From Actinoplanes siamensis (GTDB lineage Bacteria > Actinomycetota > Actinomycetes > Mycobacteriales > Micromonosporaceae): DNA of 64,000 nt. This document shows, one piece after another, positions 1 to 15,869 of this stretch. Position numbers and translations under genes: made by a program. The DNA lies in the NCBI RefSeq assembly GCF_016862395.1, contig NZ_BOMW01000017.1:60418-124417 (forward strand). Reading direction: 5' to 3'. Position 1 is the first letter of the stretch. Each line of letters starts with the position of its first letter. The notes under the pieces were generated by a model, which worked only from the letters and a program-made list of their open reading frames with translations, was not told the DNA's origin and did no database searches.

Positions 1-11
1 TGCCGGACACC

Positions 12-1415
<1,404 letters not shown>

Positions 1416-3014
1416 ATGCCGCTGCCGCCCCAGGTCCTCGCGATCGACCTCGGCACCTCCGGGATGAAGGCCGCCCTGGTGGCGGCGGACGGCACGGTCA
1501 CCGGCTGGGCCGAGCGACCGGTGCCGCTGCGCGTGCTGCCCGGCGGCGGCGCCGAGCAGGACCCGGTCGCCTGGTGGGACGCCCTGGCCGAGGTCGTCGC
1601 GGACCTCGGGCGGAGCTTCCCGGAGCACCTGCGCGCGGTGGGCACGATCTGCTCCTCGGCACAGGGCGAGGGCACGATCGCGGTGGACGCGCACGGCGAG
1701 CCGCTGACCCGGTGCATCAGCTGGCTCGACATGCGCGGGGCGGCACATCTGCGCCGTCAGTTCGGCGGATTCCCGTCGTACCGGGGAATCTCGGTCCGGA
1801 AGATCGCCCGGTGGTTGTGGCTGACCGGCGGGATGCCGTCGGTGACCGGAAAGGATCCGGCCGCGCACATGCTCCTGGTGCGCGACGAGATGCCCGAGGT
1901 GTACGCCAGGACCAAGTCCTTCCTCAACGTCCTGGACTGGATCAACCTGAAGCTGACCGGGCGCACGGTGGCGACCGTCGACTCGATCCTCACCTCCTGG
2001 GTCACCGACAACCGGAGGGCGACGGGCGTCCGGTACGCCCCGTCGCTGGTCGCGGCCAGCGGGATCGACGCGGACAAGTTCCCGCCGATCGTGAGGTGCA
2101 CCGAGGTGATCGGCACGCTCGTCTCCCACGCCGCCGATCACCTCGGTCTTCCGGCGTCGGTGCGGGTGGTGGCCGGGGCGATCGACAACACCGCGGCGGC
2201 GATCGGCGCGGGCACCGTGCGGGACAACGAGCCGCATCTCTACCTGGGGACGTCGTCGTGGATCGCGGCGCACGTGGCCGCGAAGAAGACAGACGTGGGC
2301 AGCGGGATCGCCTCGATCCCGTGCGCGCTGCCGGACCGGTATCTGATGACCGCGTTGCAGGCCACGGCCGGGGCGAATCTCACCTGGCTGCGGGACAAGA
2401 TCGTGGAGTACGACGATCCGCTGCTCCGCGCGGGACAGATCAGCCGCGACGAGGGAACGATCTTCGACGCGTTCGACGCGATCATCCCGTCGGTTCCGGC
2501 CGGGGCGGACGGGGTGCTCTACATGCCGTGGCTCTACGGGGAGCGGGCGCCTGTCGACAACCCGCACCTGCGCGCCGGTTTCCTCAACATCTCGCTGGAG
2601 ACGAGCCGGTCGGACCTGCTCCGGGCGGTGTTCGAGGGGGTGGCGCTGAACACCCGGTGGATGGCCGCCGCGGTGGACAGGTTCCTCGGGGCGCCGGTGT
2701 CGTCCCTGGTGATCACCGGTGGGGCGGCCCGGTCCCGCTCGTGGTGCCAGATCTTCGCCGACGTGCTGGGCGTCGAGATCCGCCGCGACGCCAACCCGGT
2801 CCTGGTCAACGCCCGCGGCGCCGGCTGGATCGGCGCGGTCGGCGCGGGTCTCATCGATTTCCCGGACATCCCGGACCTCGCTCGCAACGACCACGTCTTC
2901 GAGCCGGGGCCGGACCGGGCCACCTACGACGACATCTACGCGATCTACACCCGCCTGCACAAACAGCTGGCGCCGGTCTACAAGCGCCTGCACGCCGGCC
3001 GCCGGCCCGCCTGA
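1416..3014 (+). CDS. FGGY-family carbohydrate kinase (xylulokinase-like)
   Basis: A 532-residue ATP-dependent sugar or polyol kinase of the FGGY family. The N-terminal phosphate-binding strand (AIDLGTSGMKAALV, about residues 9-22) and the C-terminal ATPase elements GAIDNTAAAIGAGT and ITGGAARSRSWCQIFADVLG are intact, and the length is normal for the family. The ATG follows the aminotransferase stop codon with no gap, so the two are almost certainly translated as a unit. The pairing suggests that an aminated or keto sugar or cyclitol is processed and phosphorylated, but the upstream part of the operon is outside the window. Xylulokinase is the nearest textbook member; substrate specificity cannot be read from the sequence. 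Confidence 0.85.
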   Translation: MPLPPQVLAIDLGTSGMKAALVAADGTVTGWAERPVPLRVLPGGGAEQDPVAWWDALAEVVADLGRSFPEHLRAVGTICSSAQGEGTIAVDAHGEPLTRCISWLDMRGAAHLRRQFGGFPSYRGISVRKIARWLWLTGGMPSVTGKDPAAHMLLVRDEMPEVYARTKSFLNVLDWINLKLTGRTVATVDSILTSWVTDNRRATGVRYAPSLVAASGIDADKFPPIVRCTEVIGTLVSHAADHLGLPASVRVVAGAIDNTAAAIGAGTVRDNEPHLYLGTSSWIAAHVAAKKTDVGSGIASIPCALPDRYLMTALQATAGANLTWLRDKIVEYDDPLLRAGQISRDEGTIFDAFDAIIPSVPAGADGVLYMPWLYGERAPVDNPHLRAGFLNISLETSRSDLLRAVFEGVALNTRWMAAAVDRFLGAPVSSLVITGGAARSRSWCQIFADVLGVEIRRDANPVLVNARGAGWIGAVGAGLIDFPDIPDLARNDHVFEPGPDRATYDDIYAIYTRLHKQLAPVYKRLHAGRRPA

Positions 3015-3083
3015 TCCACCGGCTGCGCGCCGGCGGGACTCCGGCCAGGGCCCAGCCGACGGTTCCACGCCCGCGGGCTCGGC

Positions 3084-6029
3084 TCAGCGCCTGGCGGCCG
3101 GTTCCGGAGCGACCGCCGCCGCGACCTCCAGCGCCGCCCGGCGCACATCCCCGTGCCAGCGGGTCGGGAACGCGTCGATCAAGCGCCACCCCGCCCGGTG
3201 CAGGACGCCCTGCCGCTCGATGTGCGCGTCCGGCCCTTCCGGATGCACCCCGCACAGCACGCCGGCAGCGAGTTCGGCCACCCCGACGCAGAGATCGAGG
3301 GTCCACGGCCCGACGACATAACCGGGCCGCACCGGGACGCCGAGCCGCTCCAGCTCGGCGGCGAGCCGCCCGGCCCACCCGGCCGCCCCGCCGCCGTTTC
3401 CCGGCAGGCCGCCGGCGACCGGTCGGCCGCCGGAGGCCTCTCCGGAGCCGGGCGACACCCCTGCGGACCAGCGGGGAACGGGGGGCGCGGCGGATGGCGA
3501 ACGGTCGCCGGAGGCCGCGGACACCTCTGCGCGCAACGGGGACCCGGCGTAGGTCAGGTAGTCGGCGAGCAGGCCGGACGGGCTGGTGAGCGAGCTGAGC
3601 ACGACCAGGCGCCGGCGAGCCCGCGTCACCATGACGTTGAACAGCTGCGGGTCGGTGACGAACCGGCGCCGGCCCGGCGAGTCCCCGTCCAGCAGCCCGA
3701 GCGAGACGATCACCGCGTCCGCCTCGCTGCCCTGGAAGGCGTGCACCGTGCCGACCCGCAGCCGCAGCTCCTCGATCCGCTCGGCCGGCAGAGCCGTCAG
3801 CAGGGCCGCCTCCAGGGCCTCCGCCTGCGCGCGGAACGGGCTGATCACCCCGATCCCCCGGAACCCGGCCGCGGCCAGCTCCTGTACCGCCCGCAGCGCC
3901 GCCGCGACCTCCGCCTCGTTGACCCCGTTGACCAGCGCGGCGTCCGGCACGTGCCGGACGTCGATGGCGCTCGCCCCGTCTGCCAGCGGGGTACGGGTCA
4001 GCACCGCGACCCGGCCGCCGTAGAACCGCCGCGCCGGGAAGTCGATCAGGTGCGGAACGCCGCGGTGGTGCTCGGCCAGCCAGATCGTCGGCGCCGAGGC
4101 CGCGGCCAGGTCGTAGGTGCTGACCCGCCGCACGTCCAGCCGCTCGCCGGCGCCGTGCCGGTCGAGCACCTGGGTCACGTCGACGTCGCTGACGAACGAC
4201 ACGAACCGCAACTGCCGCGGATCCCCGACGATCAGCGCCCGCCTGGCCCGGGCCAGCACCGGCGCCGACCGGATCTGGTCCACGTGCGACGCCTCGTCGA
4301 CGACGACCAGGTCGAAGAGGCCGGGCTCGGGCGGCAGCAGATCCTCCACGTCGGCGACCGTGCCGATCCACAGCGGCAACGCCCGGACCAGCGGCGCGGC
4401 CTCCATCCGGGCGAGCAGCTCACGGCGGCGGTTGCGGCCCGCCCGCAGCGCCGCGGCCAGCGCTCCGGCCGCCCGGCGCGCGTCCCGGTCCCACCGCTGC
4501 GCGCCGCGCGCGGAATCCCGCATCGCCTGCCCGGCCGCTTCCCGCAACTCCTGCTCCGCGGCGTGCAACTTCGACCAGCGCCCGGCGAGGTCGGTCCCGC
4601 CGGTCGCGGCGAGGTGTGCGGCCGCCCGCTGCGCGGCCGCCGCGTCAAGAGCCTCGTGCAGGACCTTGTCCGGTACGGACCCGGCCGCGCCCAGCAGCCG
4701 GTAGGCCGCCCGCCGAGCGGCCCGGGCACGCCGCCGCCCCCACCAGCCGAGCAGGCCACCGCCGCGCACGTCGCCCCGGCCTGCGTCGCCGCCGCCCGTG
4801 CCGGTGGCCAGCAGCTCGCGGACCTCGTCGAGATCGACGGCGTCGTCGAAGGCGCCGGGGACCCGCACGGACAGCTCGGGCAGCCGCGCCTGGTACTCCG
4901 GGAGCGACGCGGCACGCTGCTCCCGGGCCAGTTCGGCCCCGATGGCGGCGCTCTCCGCGCGTACCGGATCAGAAGCCGCCCTGACCCGCTCCTGGCCGGA
5001 ACGGATCAGAGCAGCCTCGACCCCCTGATCTGCTCCCGCCGCGAGCTCGGCCTCCAGCCCGGCCCGGCCGCCGGCATCGCCGAAGAGCACCGGCGGCGGT
5101 CCCGGATAGCGGGCCAGAAGGCCGGCCAGCACCTCCGCGGCGTGCGGCGACTGCGTCGCCACCAGCACCGAGCCGCCCCGGTCGACCACCTCCAAGGCCG
5201 CCGCCACGACCGTGTGGCTCTTCCCGCTGCCCGGCGGTCCGGAGACCACGGTGACCGGTTCCGATCGGGTCCGGACCACCACGCGTTCCTGCGGCCCGGT
5301 CAACGGCAACGGCGAGATGACGGGATCCGCGCGGCCGTCGAGGTCACCGCGGACCCGGGTCGCGGGCGGGTCGTCGCCGACCGGCGTGCGGGGCTCGCCG
5401 TAGATCGCGGCCAGCGCGGTGCCGGACAGGTCACGGCCGGCCCAGCTGCGGAGGCTGTCGGCCAGGCCGCCGCCGAAGACGTCCCGGACCACGAACAACG
5501 CCGGGGCGGCGACCAGCGCCAGACCCTCCGCCGGGATCCGCTGTTCCCGGCCGATGATCGCGCCCACCGGCAGCCCGGTGGCCTCGGCGACGGATCGCAG
5601 CCAGGACCGGCTGCCGGTCGCCTCCAGCCAGCCGGGCGTCGCCAGGCCGGGCGCCGCCTCCAGCGCCGCGGCCAGGTCACGGTCGGTGACCAGGGGTGTC
5701 ACCTCGACGTCCCCGGCCGGGACCACCTTGTAGGCGAGCAGGGACCGTTCCAGGTGCACCGGCTGGCTCAGCAGCGGCACCCGGATCTTCCGCGGCTTGC
5801 CCTCGACCTCGATCCGGCCGGCCAGGAATCCCCAGCCCCGGTGCAGGATGCGCTCCTCGCGGTGCAGCGTGTCGAGGGCGGCCAGGCGCTCGACCGCCGC
5901 CTGCCGCGGGGCCTTCTCCGCGGCCTGGAGCCAGACCAGCGCCTGCGAGCCCCGGGTGACGTCCAGGGTGCGCTCGGCGGCGGCGGGGGCCAGCTCGGCG
6001 AGTACGGCGAGTACGGTCCGCGGCTGCAT
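3084..6029 (-). CDS. Superfamily 1 DNA/RNA helicase with C-terminal nuclease-like region
   Basis: A 981-residue cytoplasmic protein. The Walker A motif GPPGSGKSHT lies at about 264-273 and Walker B, LVVVDEASHVD, at about 574-584. It is followed by GDPRQL (motif III) and HAFQGSEAD (motif V region), the order seen in UPF1/Dna2-type SF1 helicases. An Ala/Arg-rich segment of about 200 residues (350-550) is inserted between motifs I and II. The last 100 residues (PVRPGYVVGPWTLDLCVGV and the following LCGVHPEG) resemble the restriction-endonuclease-like tail (MTES/Vsr-like) found on many AAA_11/AAA_12 helicases. It probably remodels or cleaves nucleic acid in repair or defence; no defence partner is adjacent. 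It converges with the FGGY kinase gene. Confidence 0.8.
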   Translation of the reverse strand: MQPRTVLAVLAELAPAAAERTLDVTRGSQALVWLQAAEKAPRQAAVERLAALDTLHREERILHRGWGFLAGRIEVEGKPRKIRVPLLSQPVHLERSLLAYKVVPAGDVEVTPLVTDRDLAAALEAAPGLATPGWLEATGSRSWLRSVAEATGLPVGAIIGREQRIPAEGLALVAAPALFVVRDVFGGGLADSLRSWAGRDLSGTALAAIYGEPRTPVGDDPPATRVRGDLDGRADPVISPLPLTGPQERVVVRTRSEPVTVVSGPPGSGKSHTVVAAALEVVDRGGSVLVATQSPHAAEVLAGLLARYPGPPPVLFGDAGGRAGLEAELAAGADQGVEAALIRSGQERVRAASDPVRAESAAIGAELAREQRAASLPEYQARLPELSVRVPGAFDDAVDLDEVRELLATGTGGGDAGRGDVRGGGLLGWWGRRRARAARRAAYRLLGAAGSVPDKVLHEALDAAAAQRAAAHLAATGGTDLAGRWSKLHAAEQELREAAGQAMRDSARGAQRWDRDARRAAGALAAALRAGRNRRRELLARMEAAPLVRALPLWIGTVADVEDLLPPEPGLFDLVVVDEASHVDQIRSAPVLARARRALIVGDPRQLRFVSFVSDVDVTQVLDRHGAGERLDVRRVSTYDLAAASAPTIWLAEHHRGVPHLIDFPARRFYGGRVAVLTRTPLADGASAIDVRHVPDAALVNGVNEAEVAAALRAVQELAAAGFRGIGVISPFRAQAEALEAALLTALPAERIEELRLRVGTVHAFQGSEADAVIVSLGLLDGDSPGRRRFVTDPQLFNVMVTRARRRLVVLSSLTSPSGLLADYLTYAGSPLRAEVSAASGDRSPSAAPPVPRWSAGVSPGSGEASGGRPVAGGLPGNGGGAAGWAGRLAAELERLGVPVRPGYVVGPWTLDLCVGVAELAAGVLCGVHPEGPDAHIERQGVLHRAGWRLIDAFPTRWHGDVRRAALEVAAAVAPEPAARR

Positions 6030-6069
6030 CGCCCGCGAGACTACCGCCCGCCCACCAGAGCCGGCCGCC

Positions 6070-6330
6070 GGTGACGTCTTCCTCGCCGAGGATCTCGTGC
6101 GGACCGCGCTGACGAAGCTCTACGTCTCGTGGGCGGCGTTCCGGACGGCCGACCGTCCGGGCGCCTCCGTGCGACGGGCACTGTTCAACGCGCTGGTCGA
6201 CGAGCGCAAGCGGATCTGGCGGCGGCACGAGCGGGGCCGGTCGCGGACGTCCCGGACCGGCCCGGCGACCCCGGCGGCGCGGACGACGGCGATCCGAAGC
6301 CGAGAGACCGGGGAAGTGACCGTCAGTTCC
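6070..6330 (+). pseudogene. Remnant of a SigE-type ECF RNA polymerase sigma factor
   Basis: The rightward frame reads AEDLVRTALTKLYVSWAAFR and, a few residues on, VRRALFNALVDERKR, which is the sigma-70 region 2 signature of actinobacterial SigE-family factors. There is no start codon or region 1/2.1 sequence in frame upstream, because the helicase start lies there. Past about 6235 the linker-like sequence (ADVPDRPGDPGG) continues in a different frame, so a frameshift is present. No region 4 helix-turn-helix follows. The fragment is wedged between two leftward genes and its end overlaps the cvnD-like stop. I read it as a decayed gene, not a functional small protein. Confidence 0.65.
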
Positions 6331-6919
6331 GCGCGGCGGCCTGCTCCAAGCGGCGGGTCAGCACCCGTTCGGTCAGGGTGACCAGCACGATCTTGACCGA
6401 TTCCCGGCGGCGCGCGTCGCACTCGACCAGCGGCAGTTCCGCGTCCAGGCCCAGCGCCTCGCGGATCTCCCCGTGCTCGAAGCGGCGCGCGCCGTCGAAC
6501 GTGTTCACCCCGATCACGAACGGGATGTCGTGCTCCTCGAAGTAGTCGATCGCCGGGAAGCAGTCCTCGATGCGCCGGGTGTCGACCAGCACGATGGCCC
6601 CCAGCGCCCCGTCCACCAGGTCGTCCCAGAGGAACGCGAACCGGTCCTGTCCGGGTGTGCCGAACAGGTAGAGCAGGAGCGCCTCGTCGAGCGTGATCCG
6701 GCCGAAGTCCAGGGCGACGGTGGTGGTGGTCTTCGCGGCGACACCGGTGAGGTCGTCCACGCCGATCGACCGCTCGGTCATCTCGGCCTCGGTGACCAGC
6801 GGCTCGATCTCGGAGACCGCGCCGACGAAGGTGGTCTTGCCGACGCCGAAGCCACCACTGATCACGATCTTGACGGCGACCGGCGGCGACGCGGTGACCG
6901 TCTCAGAGTGCCCGAACAC
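6323..6919 (-). CDS. cvnD: Conservon GTP-binding protein (CvnD-like)
   Basis: A small Ras/MglA-like GTPase of about 198 residues and the last gene of a cvnA-B-C-D cluster. The P-loop is SGGFGVGKTT, switch II is LFGTPGQDRF, and GVNTFDGA stands in the place of the NKxD base-recognition loop, as is usual in this family. I place the start at a GTG that gives FGHSETVTAS; the frame remains open upstream, but that extension runs into the DUF742 gene. The chosen start overlaps the upstream gene by 17 bases. In Streptomyces, conservon proteins form a membrane-associated complex reminiscent of G-protein-coupled signalling, with the GTPase as the output component. Confidence 0.9.
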   Translation of the reverse strand: MFGHSETVTASPPVAVKIVISGGFGVGKTTFVGAVSEIEPLVTEAEMTERSIGVDDLTGVAAKTTTTVALDFGRITLDEALLLYLFGTPGQDRFAFLWDDLVDGALGAIVLVDTRRIEDCFPAIDYFEEHDIPFVIGVNTFDGARRFEHGEIREALGLDAELPLVECDARRRESVKIVLVTLTERVLTRRLEQAAARN

Positions 6920-7250
6920 GATCCCGGATCCTCTCCACGAGCGTGCTGGGGAACTCCCCCGGAAGGTGGTGCACCAGCACGAAACCATCGGTGATCAGGT
7001 CCGCGACGATCACCCGGACCACCCCGAGCGGCACACCCAGCGCCGCGGCGAGGTCCGCGATCGATCGCGGGGCCTGGCACAGCTCGACGATCCGGCGCGA
7101 CTCGAAGCGCAGCGGCGCGGAGAGCGCGGCCGGCGCCGCGTACAGCTGGGTCTCGATCCGCAGGCCGTCGCGCATCGGCTCGGTGCGCCCACCGGTGAGC
7201 AGGAACGGCCGTACGACCGGATCGTCGCCCTCGCCGCCGGGCCGGATCAT
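6903..7250 (-). CDS. cvnC: DUF742 protein (CvnC-like)
   Basis: A 115-residue protein with the DUF742 profile: VRPFLLTGGRTEP near the N-terminus, then a winged-helix-like half (SIADLAAALGVPLGVVRVIV and DLITDGFVLVHHLP). It is the third conservon component, thought to sit in the complex with the kinase-like and roadblock proteins. It overlaps the roadblock gene by 4 bases (ATGA type) and the GTPase gene at its 3' end, so all four are translationally coupled. No DNA target or ligand can be inferred. Confidence 0.9.
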   Translation of the reverse strand: MIRPGGEGDDPVVRPFLLTGGRTEPMRDGLRIETQLYAAPAALSAPLRFESRRIVELCQAPRSIADLAAALGVPLGVVRVIVADLITDGFVLVHHLPGEFPSTLVERIRDRVRAL

Positions 7251-7672
7251 CGCGGCAGGTTCTGCCGGGACTCGGCGATCAGCGCGGGGGTCAGCAGGTC
7301 GCCGAAGCGCTCGGCGAGCCGGGTGATCTCGTAGCCGACCAGCCCCAGGTCGCTCTCCCCGCCGGCCACCACGCCCAGGCAGCTGCCGCCCGGGATCACC
7401 GAGACGACCAGGAAGCCGCGGCGCATCTCGATCATGATGAGCTTGAGGCCCTCGAAATCGTAGCGGCGCGACGCCGTGCGGGCCAGGCTGGCCAGGCTGG
7501 ACACGATCGCGGCGAGCTGGTCGGCCTCGGTCCGGTCCAGGCCGTCCGAGCCGGCGATCAGCAGACCGTCCGAGGAGACCGCCACCGCGTCCCGGACGCC
7601 GTCGGTCTGCTGGACGAAGTTGCCGAGCATCCAGTTGAACTGGTGGCGGCCGGCGGGTGCTTCCACGCTCAT
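7247..7672 (-). CDS. cvnB: Roadblock/LC7 domain protein (CvnB-like)
   Basis: A 141-residue protein of the roadblock/LC7 family, the usual GTPase-regulating partner of MglA/CvnD-type G proteins. Visible family landmarks are the N-terminal LNWMLGNFVQ-like helix (here FNWMLGNFVQQTDGV), AVSSDGLLIAGSDGL, the LAAIVSSLASLARTAS helix and the C-terminal GLVGYEITRLAERFG. The start overlaps the end of the kinase-like gene by 4 bases and the stop overlaps the DUF742 gene by 4 bases. It probably acts as scaffold or GAP-like partner within the conservon complex at the membrane. Confidence 0.9.
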   Translation of the reverse strand: MSVEAPAGRHQFNWMLGNFVQQTDGVRDAVAVSSDGLLIAGSDGLDRTEADQLAAIVSSLASLARTASRRYDFEGLKLIMIEMRRGFLVVSVIPGGSCLGVVAGGESDLGLVGYEITRLAERFGDLLTPALIAESRQNLPR

Positions 7673-9873
7673 CGAAACTCCTCGGAGGTCGCTGCGAAGG
7701 TGCGGGCGCCGCCCCGCTCGATGCCGTCGCGCAGCGCGGTCAGGCGCGCGCGGACCGCGTCGGGTGAGTCACTGATCTCGACCGTCGGTTCGGTCCGCGA
7801 GGCGGGCGCGGGGCCGGGGTCCGCCCGGCGTGCCCGGGGGATGCGTTTCCGCAACCCATTGGCGGTACGTTCGGGGTCCGCCCGGTGACCGGCCGGGCTC
7901 AGCGCGGGCGCCGCCGGGCGGTCGGTGACCACGACGTAATCGACTTCCAGAGCGCGTGGGCGGAGCCGGACCGGTCCGGTCGCCCGGGGCTGTCCGGCCG
8001 ACGCCGCCGGGGAGATCGGCGCCGGTTCGGCGAGCAGCGCGGCGGGCAGGGTGATCCGGGCGGTCACCCCGGTCACCGCGGACGGGGTGAGCCGCACGTC
8101 GGCGTTCATCTGCGCGGCAAGCCGCCCGACCACGTAGTGGCCCAGATATCGGGCCGGCCCGGTCATGAAGTCGCCCTCGCCGCGCAGCCGCTGGTTGGCC
8201 CGGGCCAGCTCCTCGTCGTTCATGCCGACGCCCTGGTCGCAGACGGCGATCAGGTAACCGTCGCCGATCCGCCGCCCGTGGATCTCCACCTCGAGGTCGG
8301 GCGGGGAGAAGGTCAGCCCGTTCTCGACCAGCTCGGCGAGCAGGTGGGCGAGCCCGCTGGCGGCCCCGCCGTGCACCAGCGCGTCGTCGAGCCGGCGCAG
8401 CACCACCCGGCGGTACTCCTCCACCTCGGACACCGCGGCGCGGATCACGTCGGCCATCGCCAGCGGGCCGGGCCACTGCCGCGCGCTGGCCGAGCCGGCC
8501 AGCACCAGCAGGCTCTCCGCGTTGCGCCGCATCCGGGTGGCCAGGTGGTCCAGCTCGAACAGGTTGGCCAGCCCGCCCGGGTCGGCCTCCTCGCGCTCCA
8601 GGCGGGTGATGAAGCCGAGTTGCCGGCGCAGCAGGTTCTGGTTGCGGCGGCCCAGGTCGGCGAGGGACTCGGCGGTGCCGCGGCGCAGCGACGCCTGCTC
8701 GGTCGCCAGCGCGTACGCGGTGGTCCGCACCCGGTCGAACGCGTCGGCCACCCGGCGCACCTCGGCGCTCGCGCCGGCGGCCACCGGCAGTGGCGCGGGC
8801 GGTGCGGCGTCCTCGCCGGCCGCGGCCCGCCGGACCGCCTCGGGCAGGCTCTCGCCGGCCAGCCGGTCGGCCTCGGCGGCCAGCGCGGACAGCGGACCGG
8901 CCAGCGAGCGGGTCGCGCCGACCGCCAGCCAGGCCGAGCCGAGCAGGCAGAGCAGCACCACACCGGTGAGCAGCGCGAGCCGCAGGGTGGCCCGCTCGCG
9001 TAGCCGGTGGGCGCGGTCCAGGGTGTCCGAACCGATCCGGGCGGCCAGCCCGGTCATGTCGTCGAGCATGGTGGCCACCGCGGTCCACCAGTCCCCGGAG
9101 TCGGCGAGCAGGCTCTGCCGGTCGCCGGCGCGCAGCGCGGCGGTCTCCACCGCGCGGGCCCGCCGCGCGGCGGGGCTGTCCAGCAGTTCGGTCTTGGCCG
9201 CCGCGGCGTCCGCGCCGGCGAACTCGTCGAACTCGGTCAGCGACAGGTCCCGCGCCGCGACGATGCCGAGCAGGGTGGAGAACTCGCCCGGCTGGAAGCC
9301 GCCGGCGGTGATCACGCCGTCCAGGAACACCCACTCCTGCGCGGTGGCCTCCCTGACCTCGGTGAGCGTCTCCAGCGACTCGGCGCCGCGGCGCAGGTCC
9401 AGATCCTGGACGATCTCCAGGTGCCGGGTCTCGTCGCCGAGGTCCTCGATCAGCCCGGTGTAGAGGTCGAAGACGTCCGGCCGGGCGGCCTCGCCGCTGT
9501 CCGCGCGGGCGCGGATCCGGGGCAGGCCGTCCAGCTCGCCGAGGGCCCCGGCGGCGTCGCCGTCCAGCACCGACCGCACGGCGGCGCGCCGGTCGTCGAC
9601 CCGCTGGCGGGCCGGGGCGATGCGCTCCCGGAAGCCGGTGTTGCCGCCGAGCACCGCGGCGGTCACGCCACGCTCGTTCTGCAGCTCCTGGACCAGGCTC
9701 TGCAGGGCCAGGACGACGGTGATCCGGTGCTCGGTGGCCGCCGCGTCGCGGTAGCGGGCGATCTCGTTGACGTAGATGACCGCGAGCAGCGCCAGGACCG
9801 CGGCGAGCGGCAGGGCCAGCATCCGTACGACACGGCCACGGATGGTCCGGTCGCGCCCGGTCGTGCGCCACAT
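7669..9873 (-). CDS. cvnA: Conservon sensor histidine kinase-like protein (CvnA-like) with nitrate-sensing-type ectodomain
   Basis: The start is set at an ATG preceded by a strong AAGGGGG ribosome site, giving 734 residues; upstream in-frame sequence is non-coding in character. TM1 is at about 18-36. The extracytoplasmic region contains LVQELQNERGVTAAVLGG, the hallmark of NIT (nitrate/nitrite-sensing) four-helix domains, and TM2 is at about 294-316. A HAMP-like linker and an HATPase domain follow (ELVENGLTFSPP N-box near 515 and DQGVGMNDEEL near 550). The C-terminus is a long Pro/Ala-rich tail. I see no classical H-box, as expected for conservon kinases. It heads a leftward operon with the roadblock, DUF742 and GTPase genes. 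Confidence 0.9.
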   Translation of the reverse strand: MWRTTGRDRTIRGRVVRMLALPLAAVLALLAVIYVNEIARYRDAAATEHRITVVLALQSLVQELQNERGVTAAVLGGNTGFRERIAPARQRVDDRRAAVRSVLDGDAAGALGELDGLPRIRARADSGEAARPDVFDLYTGLIEDLGDETRHLEIVQDLDLRRGAESLETLTEVREATAQEWVFLDGVITAGGFQPGEFSTLLGIVAARDLSLTEFDEFAGADAAAAKTELLDSPAARRARAVETAALRAGDRQSLLADSGDWWTAVATMLDDMTGLAARIGSDTLDRAHRLRERATLRLALLTGVVLLCLLGSAWLAVGATRSLAGPLSALAAEADRLAGESLPEAVRRAAAGEDAAPPAPLPVAAGASAEVRRVADAFDRVRTTAYALATEQASLRRGTAESLADLGRRNQNLLRRQLGFITRLEREEADPGGLANLFELDHLATRMRRNAESLLVLAGSASARQWPGPLAMADVIRAAVSEVEEYRRVVLRRLDDALVHGGAASGLAHLLAELVENGLTFSPPDLEVEIHGRRIGDGYLIAVCDQGVGMNDEELARANQRLRGEGDFMTGPARYLGHYVVGRLAAQMNADVRLTPSAVTGVTARITLPAALLAEPAPISPAASAGQPRATGPVRLRPRALEVDYVVVTDRPAAPALSPAGHRADPERTANGLRKRIPRARRADPGPAPASRTEPTVEISDSPDAVRARLTALRDGIERGGARTFAATSEEFR

Positions 9874-10356
9874 GTCGCAACCCCCTTGCCGCGGGTACTC
9901 GTCCGAAGCCGTTCCGTGACCGCCGCCAACGATCTGCGTCGGACATCCGACGGTCAACACCCTGATCGAGGGACGCGGCCGACGGGGCCGGGCTGGGCTC
10001 GGGTGATGCGAAACGTGATCCCCGAACGGGGGACGCGGCCGGCGCGGGCGCCGCCTCCGGAGCGGGCGGGGCGCCGGCCGGGAGGACGTGGCATTCGCCA
10101 CAACCAATGCCCGGTATGCCCGTCCGGCCGGGCGACCAGGGCGACCCGCCACGGGCTCTCACCGGATGAGACGAAGATCTATTTACATAGATGTCGTGCC
10201 TGGTCCGCCGCCGTCGATGGACGCGGCGCGTTCACCACGCGGTAATACCCGCGAGTAACCGCCGGACCTGGCCGGAGCAGGGCGGTTGCCGCTGGCCCGC
10301 CCCTACCACCTGTACTCTCCTGACGAAGGTTTTTCCTCCAGTAAGGGCTCGATCGG
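9874..10356. promoter_or_regulatory. Divergent intergenic region between cvnA-like kinase and giant carboxylase
   Basis: No gene is supported in this 483-base stretch. It must hold the leftward conservon promoter and the rightward carboxylase promoter. An AT-rich patch in otherwise GC-rich DNA (about 10174-10194) contains the inverted repeat ATCTAT-TTAC-ATAGAT at 10177-10192. A second operator-like element, GGTAATACCCGCGAGTAACC, lies at 10241-10260, about 100 bases before the carboxylase start; its outer ends are symmetric but its core is not. Neither can be tied to a regulator from sequence alone. Confidence 0.4.
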
Positions 10357-15813
<5,457 letters not shown>

Positions 15814-15829
15814 TTTCGTCGAAGTTCTC

Positions 15830-15854
15830 GGGGGCCCGGTTCGACCGGGCCCCC
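15830..15854 (+). terminator. GC-rich hairpin after the carboxylase gene
   Basis: A perfect 11-base stem (GGGGGCCCGGT / ACCGGGCCCCC) closes a 3-base loop, starting 17 bases after the carboxylase stop. No T-run follows, which is common for actinobacterial terminators. Confidence 0.65.
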
Positions 15855-15869
15855 GCACGGCCGGACCGG

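Noticed and set aside
7669..10152. Longer kinase start upstream of 9873
   Set aside because: The extension is Arg/Pro-rich shadow sequence, and a strong AAGGGGG site precedes the ATG at 9873 and gives a normal TM1 position.
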